Below, piece after piece: positions 1 to 11,992 of a stretch of DNA of 64,000 nucleotides. The DNA lies in contig JAESUZ010005468.1 of the NCBI GenBank assembly GCA_017311185.1, positions 1-64,000 of the forward strand, in the 5' to 3' direction. The notes beneath the pieces were generated by a model that saw only the letters and a list, made by a program, of their open reading frames with translations, ran no database searches and was not told where the DNA came from. A program made the position numbers and the translations under genes. Position 1 is the first letter of the stretch; each line of letters starts with the position of its first letter. The stretch is from Proteles cristata cristata (Eukaryota; Chordata; Mammalia; Carnivora; Hyaenidae).

Positions 1-457
1 AATGATTGTTGGTACGCACAGAAAAGCAAGGGCAACATGTTCTCTAAAAGAAACACATTTTTGACATAAAAACATAAGTTACAAGACAAAGGACAAAGAT
101 AACAACATACAAAATTGATCATGAAAAAGCTGGAATGTTTATAATATCAGAAAAAAGATCATCATCAGAGAGAGAGAGTTCATATGTTAAAGGGGTTGAT
201 TCAGAAGACAGCGTAAAAATTCTGTGTATATCCCAAACCAGATGTACTTTAAAATACATGAAACAAACGGACATAACTGAAAGGTGGGGTCGGGGGGAGT
301 CTATGGTTAGATATTTCAACACTACTCTCTCTCAGTAATTGATTAAACAAATAGAAAATCAGAAAGGACACAGAAGATGAATTGGCTTGACTGCGACAGA
401 AGACTCCACTCTACTGATCACAGTTCAAATATTCATCAGCAGGTGAATGAGTTAACA
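1..457. other. Intronic sequence, nothing recognised
   Basis: AT-rich sequence with a short GA-rich patch near 170. No splice-flanked coding block or clear repeat is seen. Confidence 0.5.
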
Positions 458-757
458 AATGGTGGTATATCCACACAGTAAAATACTACTCAGAAATAAA
501 AAGGAGTAGACCGCTGATCCAAAGGAAGACTGAAAAATTACACTGAGTGAATTAAGTGCCTGACACAAAACAGAACATACTGAAGGACTCCATTCATATA
601 AAATTCTAGAAAAGGCAAATATAGTTTATGGTAACAGCAGATCAGATGTCTGCTTGAGGCTGCGAGGACTTACTGGGAAGGAGTACAAGGAAACTTGATG
701 ACGGAAATGTTCTAGGACTTTACGTGAATGTGTATTTTTGCTGAAATTCAAATGTTG
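458..757 (+). mobile_element. L1 3'-end fragment (old)
   Basis: Contains the typical run 'atccacacagtaaaatactactcagaaataaaaa', then the ORF2-end and 3'UTR-like text with 'gtgaattaagt', 'ccattcatataaaattctagaaaa' and a glycine-rich-region analogue. Old mammalian L1 (L1M type), diverged and without a clear A tail. Confidence 0.7.
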
Positions 758-1840
758 TGTTTAAAATTCCACCTGAATACATCTGACTTTACAAAAACTC
801 CATAAGGGACCCTGCAGTAGAGCACAGCTGAGAAAAAGGTCTCTCGAATCAATCACGTGCTGGCCCCCAGCAACTGTTACAGTCTCCTGTGGTATACAAC
901 TGAAGATGTCCACAGGGACATCCGAGTACCTGTGAATTGCAAATTCCAGGATCATCATAGAAGATTTTTTTTTTTTACCTTACATAATCATATTCCCCTT
1001 TCTATATAGATAGTGACTCTAAAAATATTTTCGCAGTTCCATTCTCTACCATCCCACTTTGTCTCCCTTGCCAGACCAGTCTCTACCCAAGTTGTTTTGG
1101 TGTTTTCCTGGAGGGTAACCAAGCTCCAAGGCTCTCGTTCATCTAGCCACTATCTAAGGATAGGGCCTAGACCTGCTCCCCAGTACCAACTCCAGAAAAG
1201 CCACCTGTAGTCCCAGCTTTTCCTAGTTGGGAGTCTTTCAACCAGGGCTTTGTTTTGGTGAGGACACAGGTTTCAAATGGGAACATGAATAGTAAAGTTC
1301 AGAGGACCACAGGTTTCAAAGAGTATTTGGGAAAAGTCTGAGCAGTTGGGAAAGGATGGCAAGGAGGTCAGAGATGCACTAAGACACTGCAAATGACAAT
1401 CTGTTAAATGAGGGCTGACGGAAGAGTTCAAGGCTTCTTTCTTGATGGCGACTGATATAATGAAGCTAAGAGTGTTCATTTCTACAGGACAGCCTTACAC
1501 ACACTGGAATAGATCTATAATACTTTGAATGTCTTACCCAAACCTTAAATTGAAAATAGGCTTTGTGGAAAGTATCTTTTCCTCTGAAAAAACTTCTATT
1601 AATAGTTATACCAGGGAAATGGTTATCTCCTGAAGTTTTTTAAAAATGTGAATCTCAGACTTCTACTTGGGAAAAACGGGATAGATGTATTTTTCTCTAT
1701 TTCTCCCATTTAAGTATAATTTAAAACCCTGGGCATGATACATAGAACAGCCATAAGAAAACTGTGTTGTGGAGAGTCTGAAAAAGGAAGATTGTCTAGG
1801 GACCTCGGGATGTGAGGAATGACATGGTAATGAGTTGTGA
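758..1840. other. Intronic sequence, no feature seen
   Basis: Ordinary AT-rich intron. Short open frames occur on both strands but none is flanked by splice sites and matches a known protein. Confidence 0.5.
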
Positions 1841-1879
1841 GGATTTTCTTTTTGCTACATATATCCCAGATTGGAGCTG

Positions 1880-2480
1880 AAGAAGATGGCAATCTGGAAA
1901 AGCCATCAGATGTGACAGACAAAATAAAAGTCTACTCTCTCCAGCTAAAGAACTGGGAAAGAAAACTTTCAGATGATAACTGTTCTACTCCAGCCAAACA
2001 CCACAAACTGTACCCCTATTATTACCCACATCAGCAAAGGCCAGTGAGGTATCTAGATTTCTATCCTTGTGAGGTTTAACAAGGTGCCACAACACCTTCT
2101 CCAGGAAGGCGTCAGACAAGATAGTAATCAGATGTTCACTCCTCTCCTTATGGGTAGGTGTCAGAGGGACTCTCCAGTGGAGAGTCAGGATTCTGATGAT
2201 TGCTCAGTGGTAACGAGACCACCCCCTCCACAGTGTGAGTGGAGACCAAGTGGGGACCAAGAACTCCAACTTCCACCCACCTGGCCTCTCTCGGTTGGAT
2301 GCCAATAAACACTGAGTAGAAAACCTGGGCTTCTATTCCCACCCACCAGTAATGAAATGCCCCCCAGCCTCACCCATCTATGCATGAGTGGTGTCGGAGA
2401 AAGAGATATAAAACCAGAAACGTGGTGACAAAAAAGAAAACCAGACACAATATCCCTCATGAATGTAGATGTAAAACTCC
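1880..2480 (+). mobile_element. Possible L1 5'UTR-like fragment
   Basis: A relatively GC-richer block with Pro/Thr/Glu-like short frames and phrases such as 'ccagtggagagtcaggattctg' and 'ccaataaacactgagtagaaaacc'. These resemble the 5' untranslated part of old mammalian L1 elements. It is followed by L1 ORF2 text in the same orientation. The assignment is tentative. Confidence 0.4.
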
Positions 2481-2511
2481 TTAACAAGTTGTTAGTAAAT
2501 AGAACTCAGTG

Positions 2512-2525
2512 ATATATATATATAG

Positions 2526-2577
<52 letters not shown>
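2512..2577. repeat. (TA)n microsatellite
   Basis: About 60 bases of nearly pure TA dinucleotide with one interruption (GATGTG). Likely length-variable, and it ends in a short inverted 'atatcatgatcatat' motif. Confidence 0.95.
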
Positions 2578-2579
<2 letters not shown>

Positions 2580-2589
2580 TGATCATATA

Positions 2590-3180
2590 TCATGATCAAG
2601 TGTTTATTCCAGAATGCAAAATTGGTTCAATATTTGAAAATCAATCAATACAATCCACCACAATAACAGGCTAAAGTCACATGATCATGTCTACTGATGC
2701 AAAAAAGCATCTGACAAAATTCAACACATATATCATGATAAAAATTCTGAGAAAAACAGGAATAGGGGGAACCTGAACTTGTTAAAGAGCATTTACAAAA
2801 AATCTACAAATACCATTATAGTTAATGGTGATAGACTGCTTCCCTTCTAAGATCAGGAGCAAAGCAAAAACATGCTTTTTGCCACTCTTATTCCTAGTGC
2901 TAGGAGTTCTAGCCAGTGCAATAAGCAAGAAAATAAAAGGCATACAGATTAGAAAGAAACATTCTTTATGACTGTTACATCAAAACCCTAAGGAATAGAC
3001 AAAAAAACAATCTCTAGAAATACTGAGTTCAGTAAAGTCATAAGATGGAAAATTAACATTAAATAATTGACTGTATTTGTATATAGCAGTAATGAATTAG
3101 AAACCAAAATAAAAAATGCAATGACACTTGCATTACTCCCCTCAAAAAGATGTAAATCTAATAAAACAAAACTCAGCAAA
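2590..3180 (+). mobile_element. L1 ORF2 fragment (reverse transcriptase region), decayed
   Basis: Shows the order typical of L1 ORF2: a Phe-rich 'caatatttgaaaatcaatca', 'aaaagcatctgacaaaattcaacac', 'ctgaacttgttaaagagcatttac', then 'agtgctaggagttctagccagtgcaataagcaagaaaataaaaggcat' spread over the block. Several stops and deletions mean no function. Same orientation as the 5'UTR-like piece upstream. Confidence 0.8.
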
Positions 3181-3713
3181 TATCACAGGTTAGCTATGAA
3201 AATCAAATGAGCAATATGTAGATAAATAGTTGGTAAAATGTAAAATATTACACAAATTGTAAGGCGTACTACATCTGTGCCTTCCTTATCTAAGGAGTAT
3301 TACTGCCTTTCAGCCTGTTGCATCTGAGTTCTCTGGAAAGATCTTCAACAATGCCACTCAAGACAGTTTCCTGGGCCATCCTTCTAAATTAACTAAAACA
3401 CAGGGATTAAGTTAGTCTCGACCGCCCAAATTAATTATGACAATAGGTTATAATTTCTCTTTATTAATTTTGGATACTTAAAGCATAAGATGCAGGCATG
3501 TTATCTACGCAGAGCAAGAATTAGAACTCTATTTATAAAACTGACATATGACTGAGAATGCTAACTTTGGTATCAAGTTAAGTCACCTCTAAAATGAAAT
3601 GGTGGGTGACATGAGGATTCTTATTTTTAAAACATTCATTTTTGTCTTTTAATAAGCATTTAATAAAAATGGTAAGTTTTCTAACTGAGATTTAGGAACT
3701 ACAACAGGCACTT
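3181..3713. other. Intronic sequence, no feature seen
   Basis: AT-rich sequence between two L1 fragments, with no recognisable element. Confidence 0.45.
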
Positions 3714-4278
3714 TAGAATGGAAGAAACTCCCAGCAATAGCACTGCTAGGAATTTACCCAAGGGATACAGAAATGCTGATGCATAGGAGCACATGTACCC
3801 CAATGTTCATAGCAGCACTCTCCACAATAGCTAAAACATGGAAAGAGCCTAAGTGTCCGTCAACAGATGAATGGATCAAGAAGATGTGGTTTATCTATAC
3901 CATGGAATACTACATGGCAATGAGAAACAATGAAATCTGGCCATGTGTAGCAACATGGATGGACCTTGAGGGTGTTATGCTGAGCGAAATAAGTCAGGCA
4001 GAGAAGGACAAATATATGTGTGCACGTATAGGAGGATTAGGAGGAACTTGACGGAGGACCATGGGGGAGAATAAGAGGGGAAATGGTGGGGGAAAGGAAG
4101 AGAGGCAAACCATGAGAGACTCTTGAATGCTGACAAAAACTGAGGACTGATGGATGTGGGGGGGAGGGGGGATGAGCATGAAGGAGGGCACTTGTGGGGA
4201 TGAGCACTGGGTGTTATGTGGAAACTAATTTGACAATAAACTATTTGTAAAAAAAAAAAAAATAGAATGGGAGAAACT
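3714..4278 (+). mobile_element. Young 5'-truncated L1 with target-site duplication
   Basis: The body (3730-4262) is the end of L1 ORF2 plus the short 3'UTR and a poly(A) tail. A 92-codon open frame (3773-4051) reads like the ORF2 C-terminus, with PMFIAALSTIAKTWKEPKCP, DEWIKKMWFIYTMEYYMA and SEISQAEKDKY. It is flanked by a 16-base duplication, tagaatggaagaaact (3714-3729) and tagaatgggagaaact (4263-4278), differing at one base. The intact text, G-rich 3'UTR and clean duplication mark it as a relatively recent carnivore L1 insertion, strongly 5'-truncated and unable to move. Confidence 0.9.
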
Positions 4279-5279
4279 GAGTAAGCTATGTACTGTTTTT
4301 AGCTTCTTGATAAATATTCAGAGAATGTTTTATAAATTATATATCTCAAATGTATATGGCAATATTAGACACTCCAAATGGTTGTCTTCACAGTGATGTG
4401 TCCTAACTATAAATTCCATTAATTGTATTATTGTTAAAAATACATAAATATCAACTATGTAGTTTATAATAAAAATACACACATTACCAAGCACTGGGCA
4501 CTATGACTACTGGGGAGTAAAACATTGATTAGAATATATATGCTATCCAACTATCTAACAAAGATTTAGAACAAAAATACTTGTCAACTCTCCCTCACTA
4601 CATTAATTTACGGCATGACAGTTGCTCAGTGGTCTATGCACCATCAATGATCATAATAGGTTACTGATATAATAAAGACTTAAAAATAAGTTCTGGTTAT
4701 TAAAGACTGCAGAGATTATGTAAATATGATTCTCTCATTATGGAGTCAAAGAATCCTTGCTACAAGAGTTTCTAGGAACTACTCCAACCGTCTCATTGTG
4801 CAGAGACGAAAATTGCCACAACCACAGAGATCAATTGAGCAAATAAACAGGAAAGTCAGGACTTGGACCCAGGTCTCGTCATTCCCAGACTGGTATTCTT
4901 TATTGAGAACCAAAGGAGAAGCACTTCTGGGAGTAGAGATTAAAACGTTATTTTCACCATTTTTATTTTCAACTAGACTCAGAAAGTTTATTTGTGGGGC
5001 TACTACTATCCCAGGCAGGTTTCATAAGACATGAAACCAAGGCCTATTAAATTTGTAATGACTGACAAGCAATCATTAAAAAATAAATAACAACAATGCA
5101 TAGAACCCTCTGATTTCTTCTTCCATTACAATACATGACTCACTATTATTTCTGTAAGCACACAGGTATCCTGCCAACATTTATTAAACACATATAAGAG
5201 GTAGAAGACACCTCTGGGAAGGGCTTCATCAGTCTTTCTTCCATACAATATAAAGAGATTGACAGATATGAATAAATAG
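4279..5279. other. Intronic sequence, no feature seen
   Basis: AT-rich DNA. A 102-codon open frame at 4726-5034 has no match I recognise, no splice context and is probably chance. Confidence 0.5.
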
Positions 5280-5715
5280 GCTACTGGCAAATACTTGCAG
5301 CATTCGCAGCATTTTCAAAATAGGTAAAAAGTAGAAACAACTCAAGTGTTTGCAACTGATAATGGGTAAACAAAATTCCATATATCCATACAATGGGATA
5401 TTATATCACACAATAAAAAGGAACAAAGTACTAATATATGCTGAAACATGATGAGCTTGGGAAACATTATGCTAAGCCAGTCACAAAACTACATATTATA
5501 CGGTTCCATTGATATGAAATGGCATAGGCATAGGCAAATCCACAGAGACAGAAATTTTAGTGGTTGTGAGAGGCTGGAAGGAGTGGGAAATGGGGAATGA
5601 CTGTTAATGGGTATGCTGTTTCTTATGGGGGCGATGAAAACCTCTAAAGTCAAAATAATTGCTCAACTCTGTAAATATATTAGGTAACACTTTAAAAGGA
5701 TTAATTTTATAAGGG
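5280..5715 (+). mobile_element. L1 3'-end fragment (L1M type)
   Basis: Typical tail text of an old L1: 'aaaaagtagaaacaactcaagtg', 'ccatacaatgggatattat', 'aggctggaaggagtgggaaatg' and 'ctgttaatgggtatgctgtttctt', ending near 'ggtaacactttaaaagga'. Confidence 0.8.
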
Positions 5716-5944
5716 GGGAAGAAGAGTAAAGGTAAATAATCTCAGAAAATAAGAAGCCATTTTTTAAGTTTCCCAAAACAGAAGAAGGATCTCTATAGTC
5801 ACAAAATTAGAAAATCTTAAATCAAGCTCTCTTTCTAAATATTTAGAAAAACCAATTTCAAAGAGAAATGAGAAACTGAAAAAGCCTGAGGCTTAGTCCC
5901 ATGTGAAGTCACTATAAAAAAAACAGAAGAGAACAGAATAACAT

Positions 5945-6700
5945 TTCTACTAATGGTAGAACCTTGCCAGAAATCATGTCCACTTGCACACATAAAGATG
6001 AAAATTATAATCTAATATTTGAAATTCTAAAAACATTAAAGAAAATGATAAGATATATGAAAGAACATCATAAATCAGAATGGGAAACACTCAAAAATGA
6101 GGTGACGGAACACAGAAAAGAACCAGACATAAAACATTCCAAAATGAAGTCTTAGAAAGAACACGCGTCACTGTACGTGATAGATTATGCTTTCAGAGAA
6201 ATAGGCAATGAAAATCAACTTTTATAGAACAAGAAGAAATAAAGAAAGCTGGAAAAGGATTCAAGGGAAGGCAGCAGATACAGAAGACAGGCAAAGAACA
6301 ACATATGTCCATTAGGAGTGCCCACAAAAAAATCAAGCCAAAGAGAACAGAATATTAAAAACTATAATTTGAAAGACTTTGTTTGAAATTTAGAAATATG
6401 TACAATATCATACTGAAATAATATACCACATATCTGGGGAAATCAACTCAGAAGGACCAAATACATGTAACAGAAACAACTTTTATTCCTGACAAAAATG
6501 GAGTAATATATTTAAGACATTCAAGGAAAGAAATTATGAATCAAAGATTTCATATCTAATTAATTTCAAATAAAAAGAGAAAACAAACTGTCATCAACAC
6601 ACAAAAACTGAGGGAATGGATATTGTTCCTATAACTTCTTTTTAAGGAATCTACTAGAGAATGAGCTTCAAACAAGAAAAATGATTGGTGGAATAATAAT
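5945..6700 (+). mobile_element. HAL1-like (ORF1-only L1 relative) fragment
   Basis: Carries ORF1-like text ('ttctaaaaacattaaagaaaatgataag', 'gaatgggaaacactcaaaaatgag') followed directly by an ORF1-type 3' part ('gaaagaaattatgaatcaaag', 'aaggaatctactagagaatgagcttcaa') with no ORF2. That arrangement is typical of HAL1 elements, which are old non-autonomous L1 relatives. Broken by stops. The family assignment comes from memory of the consensus. Confidence 0.55.
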
Positions 6701-6824
6701 GTACAGACTAGCAGTAAGCATCAAATATGTATTTAAAAGTAGAGCTAAGACTAAATGAGGTACCTAAGAGTACAAATAACTAATTTGATAATGTATATAG
6801 TGTATCCATTTAAAAAAAGGAGAC

Positions 6825-7048
6825 GGGGCGCCTGGGTGGCTTAGTCGGTTAAGCGTCCGACTTTCGCTTAGGTCATGATCTCGCGGTTGTGGATTCGAGC
6901 CCCGCGTCGGGCTCTGTGCTGACTGCCGGCTCAGAGCCTGGAGCCTGTTTCAGTGTGTGACTCCCTCTCTCTCTGACCCTCCCCTGTTCACGCTGTCTCT
7001 CTCTCTCTCCTGGAAATAAATAAAAAAATAAAAAAATAAAAAAAAAAA
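6825..7048 (+). mobile_element. Felid tRNA-derived SINE, 'CTTAGG' subfamily
   Basis: Full-length copy with tRNA head (A-box-like tggcttagtcgg), 'gactttcgcttaggtcatgatctcgcgg', CT-rich stretch and A-rich tail. The duplication aaaaaaaggaga lies on both sides (ending 6823; starting about 7041). It is antisense to SLAIN2. On the gene strand its tail reads TTTATTTATTTCCAG|GAG, a ready splice acceptor at 7010-7011. Confidence 0.95.
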
Positions 7049-7161
7049 GGAGAAAGCATAAGCGAAAGGTTTTATAAACTATTTTCAGTAATTCCACTGT
7101 ATGGTACTATGCTAATATTTCCTCAAGATTTTGTGTATGATATAGGATATTACAAATTGTT

Positions 7162-7376
7162 AAATGATATTCTAGGGGCACCTGGGTGGCTCAGTCGGTT
7201 GAGCCTCCAACTCTTGATTTTGGCTCAGGTCATGGTCCCAGGGTTGTGGGACTGAGCCCCGCATCAGGCGCTGTGATAAGGGCAGAGACTGCTTAAGATT
7301 CTCTCTTACTGCCCTTTTCCTCTCCCTGTGTGTTCTCTCTCTAAAATGAATGCATGAATCAATAAATGATATTCTA
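7162..7376 (+). mobile_element. Older felid SINE with perfect target duplication
   Basis: Body 7175-7363, with 'ctcttgattttggctcagg' type head and a diverged middle. The 13-base duplication aaatgatattcta is exact on both sides (7162-7174 and 7364-7376). Confidence 0.93.
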
Positions 7377-7496
7377 TGTGTTGGTGGTGAGAGACAGAAT
7401 TCTCAGAGCAAGATAAAGATATGGATGTATATTAAGAGATTAAGTAATTACCCTTAAACCCTGAATTTGAATAGGAAGTATCAGCACGAACTCATT

Positions 7497-7746
7497 AAGG
7501 TATTCAATCTTTTTTTAAAAAAATTTTTTAATGTTTTATTTATTTTTGAGATAGAGAGAGATAGGGACAGTGTGAGCAGGGAAGGGTCAGAGAGAGAGGG
7601 AGTTACAGATTCCGAAGACAGGCTCCAGGCTCTGAGTTGGCTGTCAGATGCGAGGCTTGAACCCACGAACTGTGAGATCATGACCTGAGCCGAAGCTGGA
7701 CGTTTAACCAACTGAGCCACCCAGGAGCCCCAAGGTATTCAATCTT
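7497..7746 (-). mobile_element. Felid SINE, minus orientation
   Basis: Body 7512-7731, reading as the complement of the SINE: T-rich tail, GA-rich stretch, then 'tgagatcatgacctgagcc' and 'gagccacccagg'. It is flanked by an exact 15-base duplication aaggtattcaatctt. Confidence 0.95.
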
Positions 7747-7859
7747 TAAAACTATGTAAACACAAATAAACACATATATTTACTAGTTCTCGTAACTGAA
7801 AAGATCTAGAAACAATGACCAAGCTAGTAGTAATTAGTACAGCTAAAGACTCAAATTTT

Positions 7860-8080
7860 GGGGGTGCTTAGGTGGCTCAGTCGGTTAAGAGTCTGATTTC
7901 AGTTCTGGTTGTGATCTCAACTATTCATGAGTTTGAGCCCCGCATCAAGCTCTGTGCTGCTGACAGCTCAGAGCCTGGAGCCTGCTTTGGATTCTGTGTC
8001 TCCCTCTCTCTCTGCCCCTCCCCTGCTTGCACTCTGTCTCTCTCAAAAAATAAACACTGAAAAAATTTTTTAAAAACTAA
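7860..8080 (+). mobile_element. Felid SINE
   Basis: Head 'ggtgcttaggtggctcagtcggttaag' and a typical body, ending in an A/T-rich tail. The B-box region has several changes (ctattcatgagtttgagcccc). Confidence 0.92.
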
Positions 8081-8337
8081 AATTCCGGTTTTGAAATACT
8101 ATTTCCTACAAAGGAAATCAGATTTTTTCGAAAAACAACTAAATCCAGGTCTGTGGCAGGAAATGTACAAATGTCCCATACCAGTTGGCAAGAAGTTATC
8201 AAAGACTACTAGAGTTGTGTCAAAAAAGGCTTGAGGGCCAACTTGAAGAACCAGTTGGGAAAATACCCAGAATGAATAAAAACACATAAAAATGTTTAAA
8301 TATGTAAGTTCATAATTATATATATTTAATAAAAATA

Positions 8338-8549
8338 GGGGCGTCTGGGTGGCTCAGTTGGTTGAGTGTCCAACCTCAGCTCAGGTCATGATCTCACGGT
8401 CAATGAGTTGGAGCCCCACGTCGGGCTCTGTGCTGACAGCTCAGAGCGTGGAGCCTGCTTCAGATTCTGTCTCCCTCTTTCTTTACCCCTCCCCAGCTCA
8501 GCTCTGTTCTCGCTCTTTCAAAAATGAATAAACATTAAAAAAAAATATA
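8338..8549 (+). mobile_element. Felid SINE
   Basis: Head 'ggggcgtctgggtggctcagttgg', body with 'cgtcgggctctgtgctgacagctcagagcgtgg', tail 'aataaacattaaaaaaaa'. Confidence 0.92.
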
Positions 8550-8689
8550 TTGGTCACCTTTGGAGGATGGAAAGTTGCCAATTTATTTTGTAACAGGTAA
8601 AACAGTGAGAAAGAACAAGCATTTATTAAGGATTTTCTTGTGAAAGTATATTGCTGGATGCCTAAAGAAAAATTTCTCTCTCAACCTCT

Positions 8690-9360
8690 GTGTATGTACA
8701 TATATGTATATATATAATGTTAGAACTGAAATAAGCCAACTCTACAATACCTAATAAAGTAAGGATATCGGCATTAAATATCAATGACTGCTAATCACAA
8801 AAAAGAGGCGACCCTGCTTTATGTACCTGTAGCTAAAGAAGCACCAACACCTATCAGTCTTGCCCCAAATAGCAAAACTGAATGCAGTTAAGCATCTAGA
8901 TCCAATTAGCAATTTATGGGAAATACAGAAAAATCTCCTAAATGACAACATGGAAAAGAGATCAGCAAAATCCAGCCTGTGTGTCTCTACATCCACATCT
9001 CCAGAATATGATCTGGCAGCTTCTTCAAATGAACTTAACAAGGGGGAATAAAGAGTTGGAGGAAAACTATAAATTAAGAGATACTTAAAAAGACATATAT
9101 TAAAGGAGCAAAACTACAGTTTCATTACTGGATGATAAAAATCATAGAGAGAAATAAGGAAGTGATTGCTATAAACATTCAGAAGAAAGTTTACTCAGGG
9201 GGCGTGGGTCACGGGACGACTGTTCGGAAGCAGCAATATAGTCTCCTAGTATGAATGGTGGTCACAAGGGGGTTGCCTTATAAGAATTCATTAAACTCTG
9301 TATATATTATATGGCTTTCTGTATTTGAGTTATACTTTAAAATAACACAAATTTAAATAA
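8690..9360 (+). mobile_element. Possible old LINE 3' fragment
   Basis: The stretch ending 'gttgccttataagaattcattaaactctgtatat...tttgagttatactttaaaataa' resembles the close of an old L1 3'UTR. The first part is uncertain. Confidence 0.35.
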
Positions 9361-11163
9361 CAGATTTATAAATTAGAAATCCTTTTAAATTTATTAATCT
9401 TAAGTTCTTAGAGAAATGTACTGGAGTATATGCAAGGACAAGTCAAAAAGTTCTATAATCTCAGAAAATGGAGAGAAATATTTTTAAAAGATCAATGTAT
9501 AACTTGAGGGAAAACTAGAAAGTAGACCAAAAAAGTATACTAAGCTATAGTTTTACTATTATAAAAGGTGTTTCCTCTAACGGTGGCAGCATTTTTGCTT
9601 TATCTATAAACTTGGGGGCTAGGAGGAAAAATATAATGAGGTTAACTGGAATTGGGTGATCTTTGAAGGCATGATAGCTGGAACTTTAATATGCTAAACT
9701 GCACAGTTGGTATTTAACGAAAAAACAAAGGCACAAACTTCAGAGAAGAGAAAATTCTGACCTAGGACTTTCTCAGCAAAAGAAACATGTAGGCAAGACA
9801 TAACTAAAGAAGAAAAAATGATCTTGAAAAATCACAAAAAACTTATTAACTCTAAATATAAGTAAAGTTTATTCAATTATCATTCCAAAAATAGCATGAA
9901 ATGGCTAACAGGAATTTGTATGTTTGGAGGGAGCCCTACACCCTCTCCCTTCCCATTCTCTCAGTTTTACATAGCAAAATCATGGGAAGGGCGGGCAACT
10001 CCTATCATTTTAATTGCATTTAAAAATTCTATTTGGCAGAGGCTGGCTTTGACCACAAGTATGATTGGCAAAAAAGTAAAGGACTGGGGGTGGGGAGGGG
10101 AAAAGAAGCATATAATGAGTATATCTTGTTTATGATACAGATTCAATAAATAATTGTGAATTGATGAAAGGGAAAACAAGAAATTTTAGATTTTGTATCC
10201 AAGATAATGGCAAAATTCCTAGGTTCTCCATTTTCAGACAGTCTGATAAGAAACAGCATTTTAAACTCCTATCAATATGGCCACTGTTTATTTTACTTTG
10301 AATATTCAAAATATGGTGAATTAAAGCAGTACTGGACAACCACTATTGCAATCTTAGTTGCCTCTTTCCTTCTAAAGCACGTTTCTACATTTTAATTTGT
10401 CCTGATCTATGCATTCACTTTTTCCAACTAGTCTTCATTTTTTCCCTCTGACTTAGTGAGGTCTCTACTTTGTTTACTTCCTCTTCACTGAGTTCCCAAC
10501 AAGGAGGGATGAATAATATCTCTTTGTCAAAGCAGTTTAAGCAGTCATGCCTAGGAAGCCTTAACAATACACAATGGATTTTTTTCTTTTCTTCAGAGAG
10601 AGATGGGCTAAAGAAACATACACACAAAAAACCTTGCAAGAAAATGAAGAGGAATGTGTCCAGGCTTCCTTGAGTTAGTGACATGACTGTGTTTATTCAA
10701 CAAATGTTTATGGTGTGTCCCTTTGTGCCAAGTAACACAGTTCTTACTTCCCTTCCCAACTTCAAACTCCAGCTACTATTAAATGCAATTAAAATCAAAG
10801 TGATCAAATTTCCAGTTGTCAAGGGAACCATCTTCTCCCTCTTCCCATGATCCTGTGAGTCCTTAAAATAAGTACAGCAACTTTCTAGAAGATGTTATAG
10901 GCTCATCACCAGGATGGATCAACTTATTAATGTGTCAGTTTACTATCTAGTCCATGTTTCTTTAGTCCAAGTTTAGTGTGCCAAAGGTACCTATGAACAC
11001 ATGGTATCTGAATCTCATCTGCCTCACATCCCTTACTAGAATAGAGAATACCACAGTCCAATGCAGACTCCTCTTTTTCAAAATCTAGGTATGGTATGAG
11101 AAATTAGAAAATCCACTTGGCTTTGGATCCAGGAGGTATTCTCCAATTCAACTTTACCAGTAA
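9361..11163. other. Intronic sequence, little recognised
   Basis: Mostly unique-looking AT-rich DNA. A fragment near 10690-10735 ('tttattcaacaaatgtttatggtg...') may be the edge of an old L2 or MIR. No splice-flanked coding block is seen. Confidence 0.45.
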
Positions 11164-11267
11164 TTAACCTAACATTTTCTTTTTCATAGGGCTTATACTC
11201 AAGACCCCAAATCAAGAGTCACATGCTCTATCAAGTGAACCAGCCAGACACCCTTAACCTAATATTT
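11164..11267 (-). mobile_element. Short old carnivore SINE fragment with target duplication
   Basis: The core 'actcaagaccccaaatcaagagtcacatgctctatcaagtgaaccagccagacaccc' is the complement of a carnivore tRNA-type SINE head. The sequences ttaacctaacattt before and ttaacctaatattt after appear to be its target duplication. Confidence 0.75.
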
Positions 11268-11765
11268 CAAATCCTACTGTATATCTGTGCCCATTTTTTA
11301 ATTGGTTCAGAACTTCTAGTAGTATAAAATGATCATCCCCAACCCATAATACTCACCAAAAAATATAAGCCTGGATTAAGTTAAATAAGAGATGAAACAA
11401 AATGAAACAAAACAACAAAACTGAACACACACACACAACTTGCCCTTTACTAAGTCAACTAGGTAGCTAGAGGTACCAGGAATTATGAGATAGGGTTTTC
11501 CTGTCATCATAGAGGGTGAGGGTTTGGTGGCTTAGAGTCACAAAAATATGTAACCTCCACAGACAAAAAAAGAAAAAAAGAAAAAAAAACTGGCCAGAAA
11601 TTCTGATCTTTTTGATCTAATAAATAGCAAAAAATCCTTAAGTAAAAACTGAAAATTATTTAAACCTATCTGGTCTCCCTCATAATTATGAAGCAGCTTA
11701 CAGAGGCATACAACAAATAAAATTTATATAAACTTAAATCCTCTTTTTTATTATGGTATAGTAAT

Positions 11766-11992
11766 CATTTGTGCTGTTTTGTTTTTTATTTAAAAATTTT
11801 TAATGTTTTATTTATTTCTGAGAGAGACAGCGTGAGCAGGGAAGGGTCAGAGAGAGAGAGAGGGAGACACAGAATCTGAAACAGGCTCGTCCTATGCGAG
11901 GCTTGAACCTGCAAACCGTGAGATCATGACCTGAGATGAAGTCGGACACTTAGCCTACTGAACCACCCAGGCGCCCCCATCTGTGATGTTTT
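11766..11992 (-). mobile_element. Felid SINE, minus orientation
   Basis: Body 11781-11977. Flanks catttgtgctgtttt and catctgtgatgtttt match at 13 of 15 positions. A deletion removes the middle 'tctgagctgtcagcacagagcc' part. Confidence 0.93.

Noticed and set aside
3773..4051. 92-codon open frame as a gene
   Set aside because: It is the ORF2 C-terminus of a truncated L1 with target-site duplication and A tail.
4726..5034. 102-codon plus-strand open frame
   Set aside because: No recognisable protein features, no splice or promoter context, consistent with chance in intron DNA.
6825..7048. Functional tRNA gene
   Set aside because: A- and B-box-like parts belong to the SINE head; no foldable tRNA with anticodon arm and 3' end.
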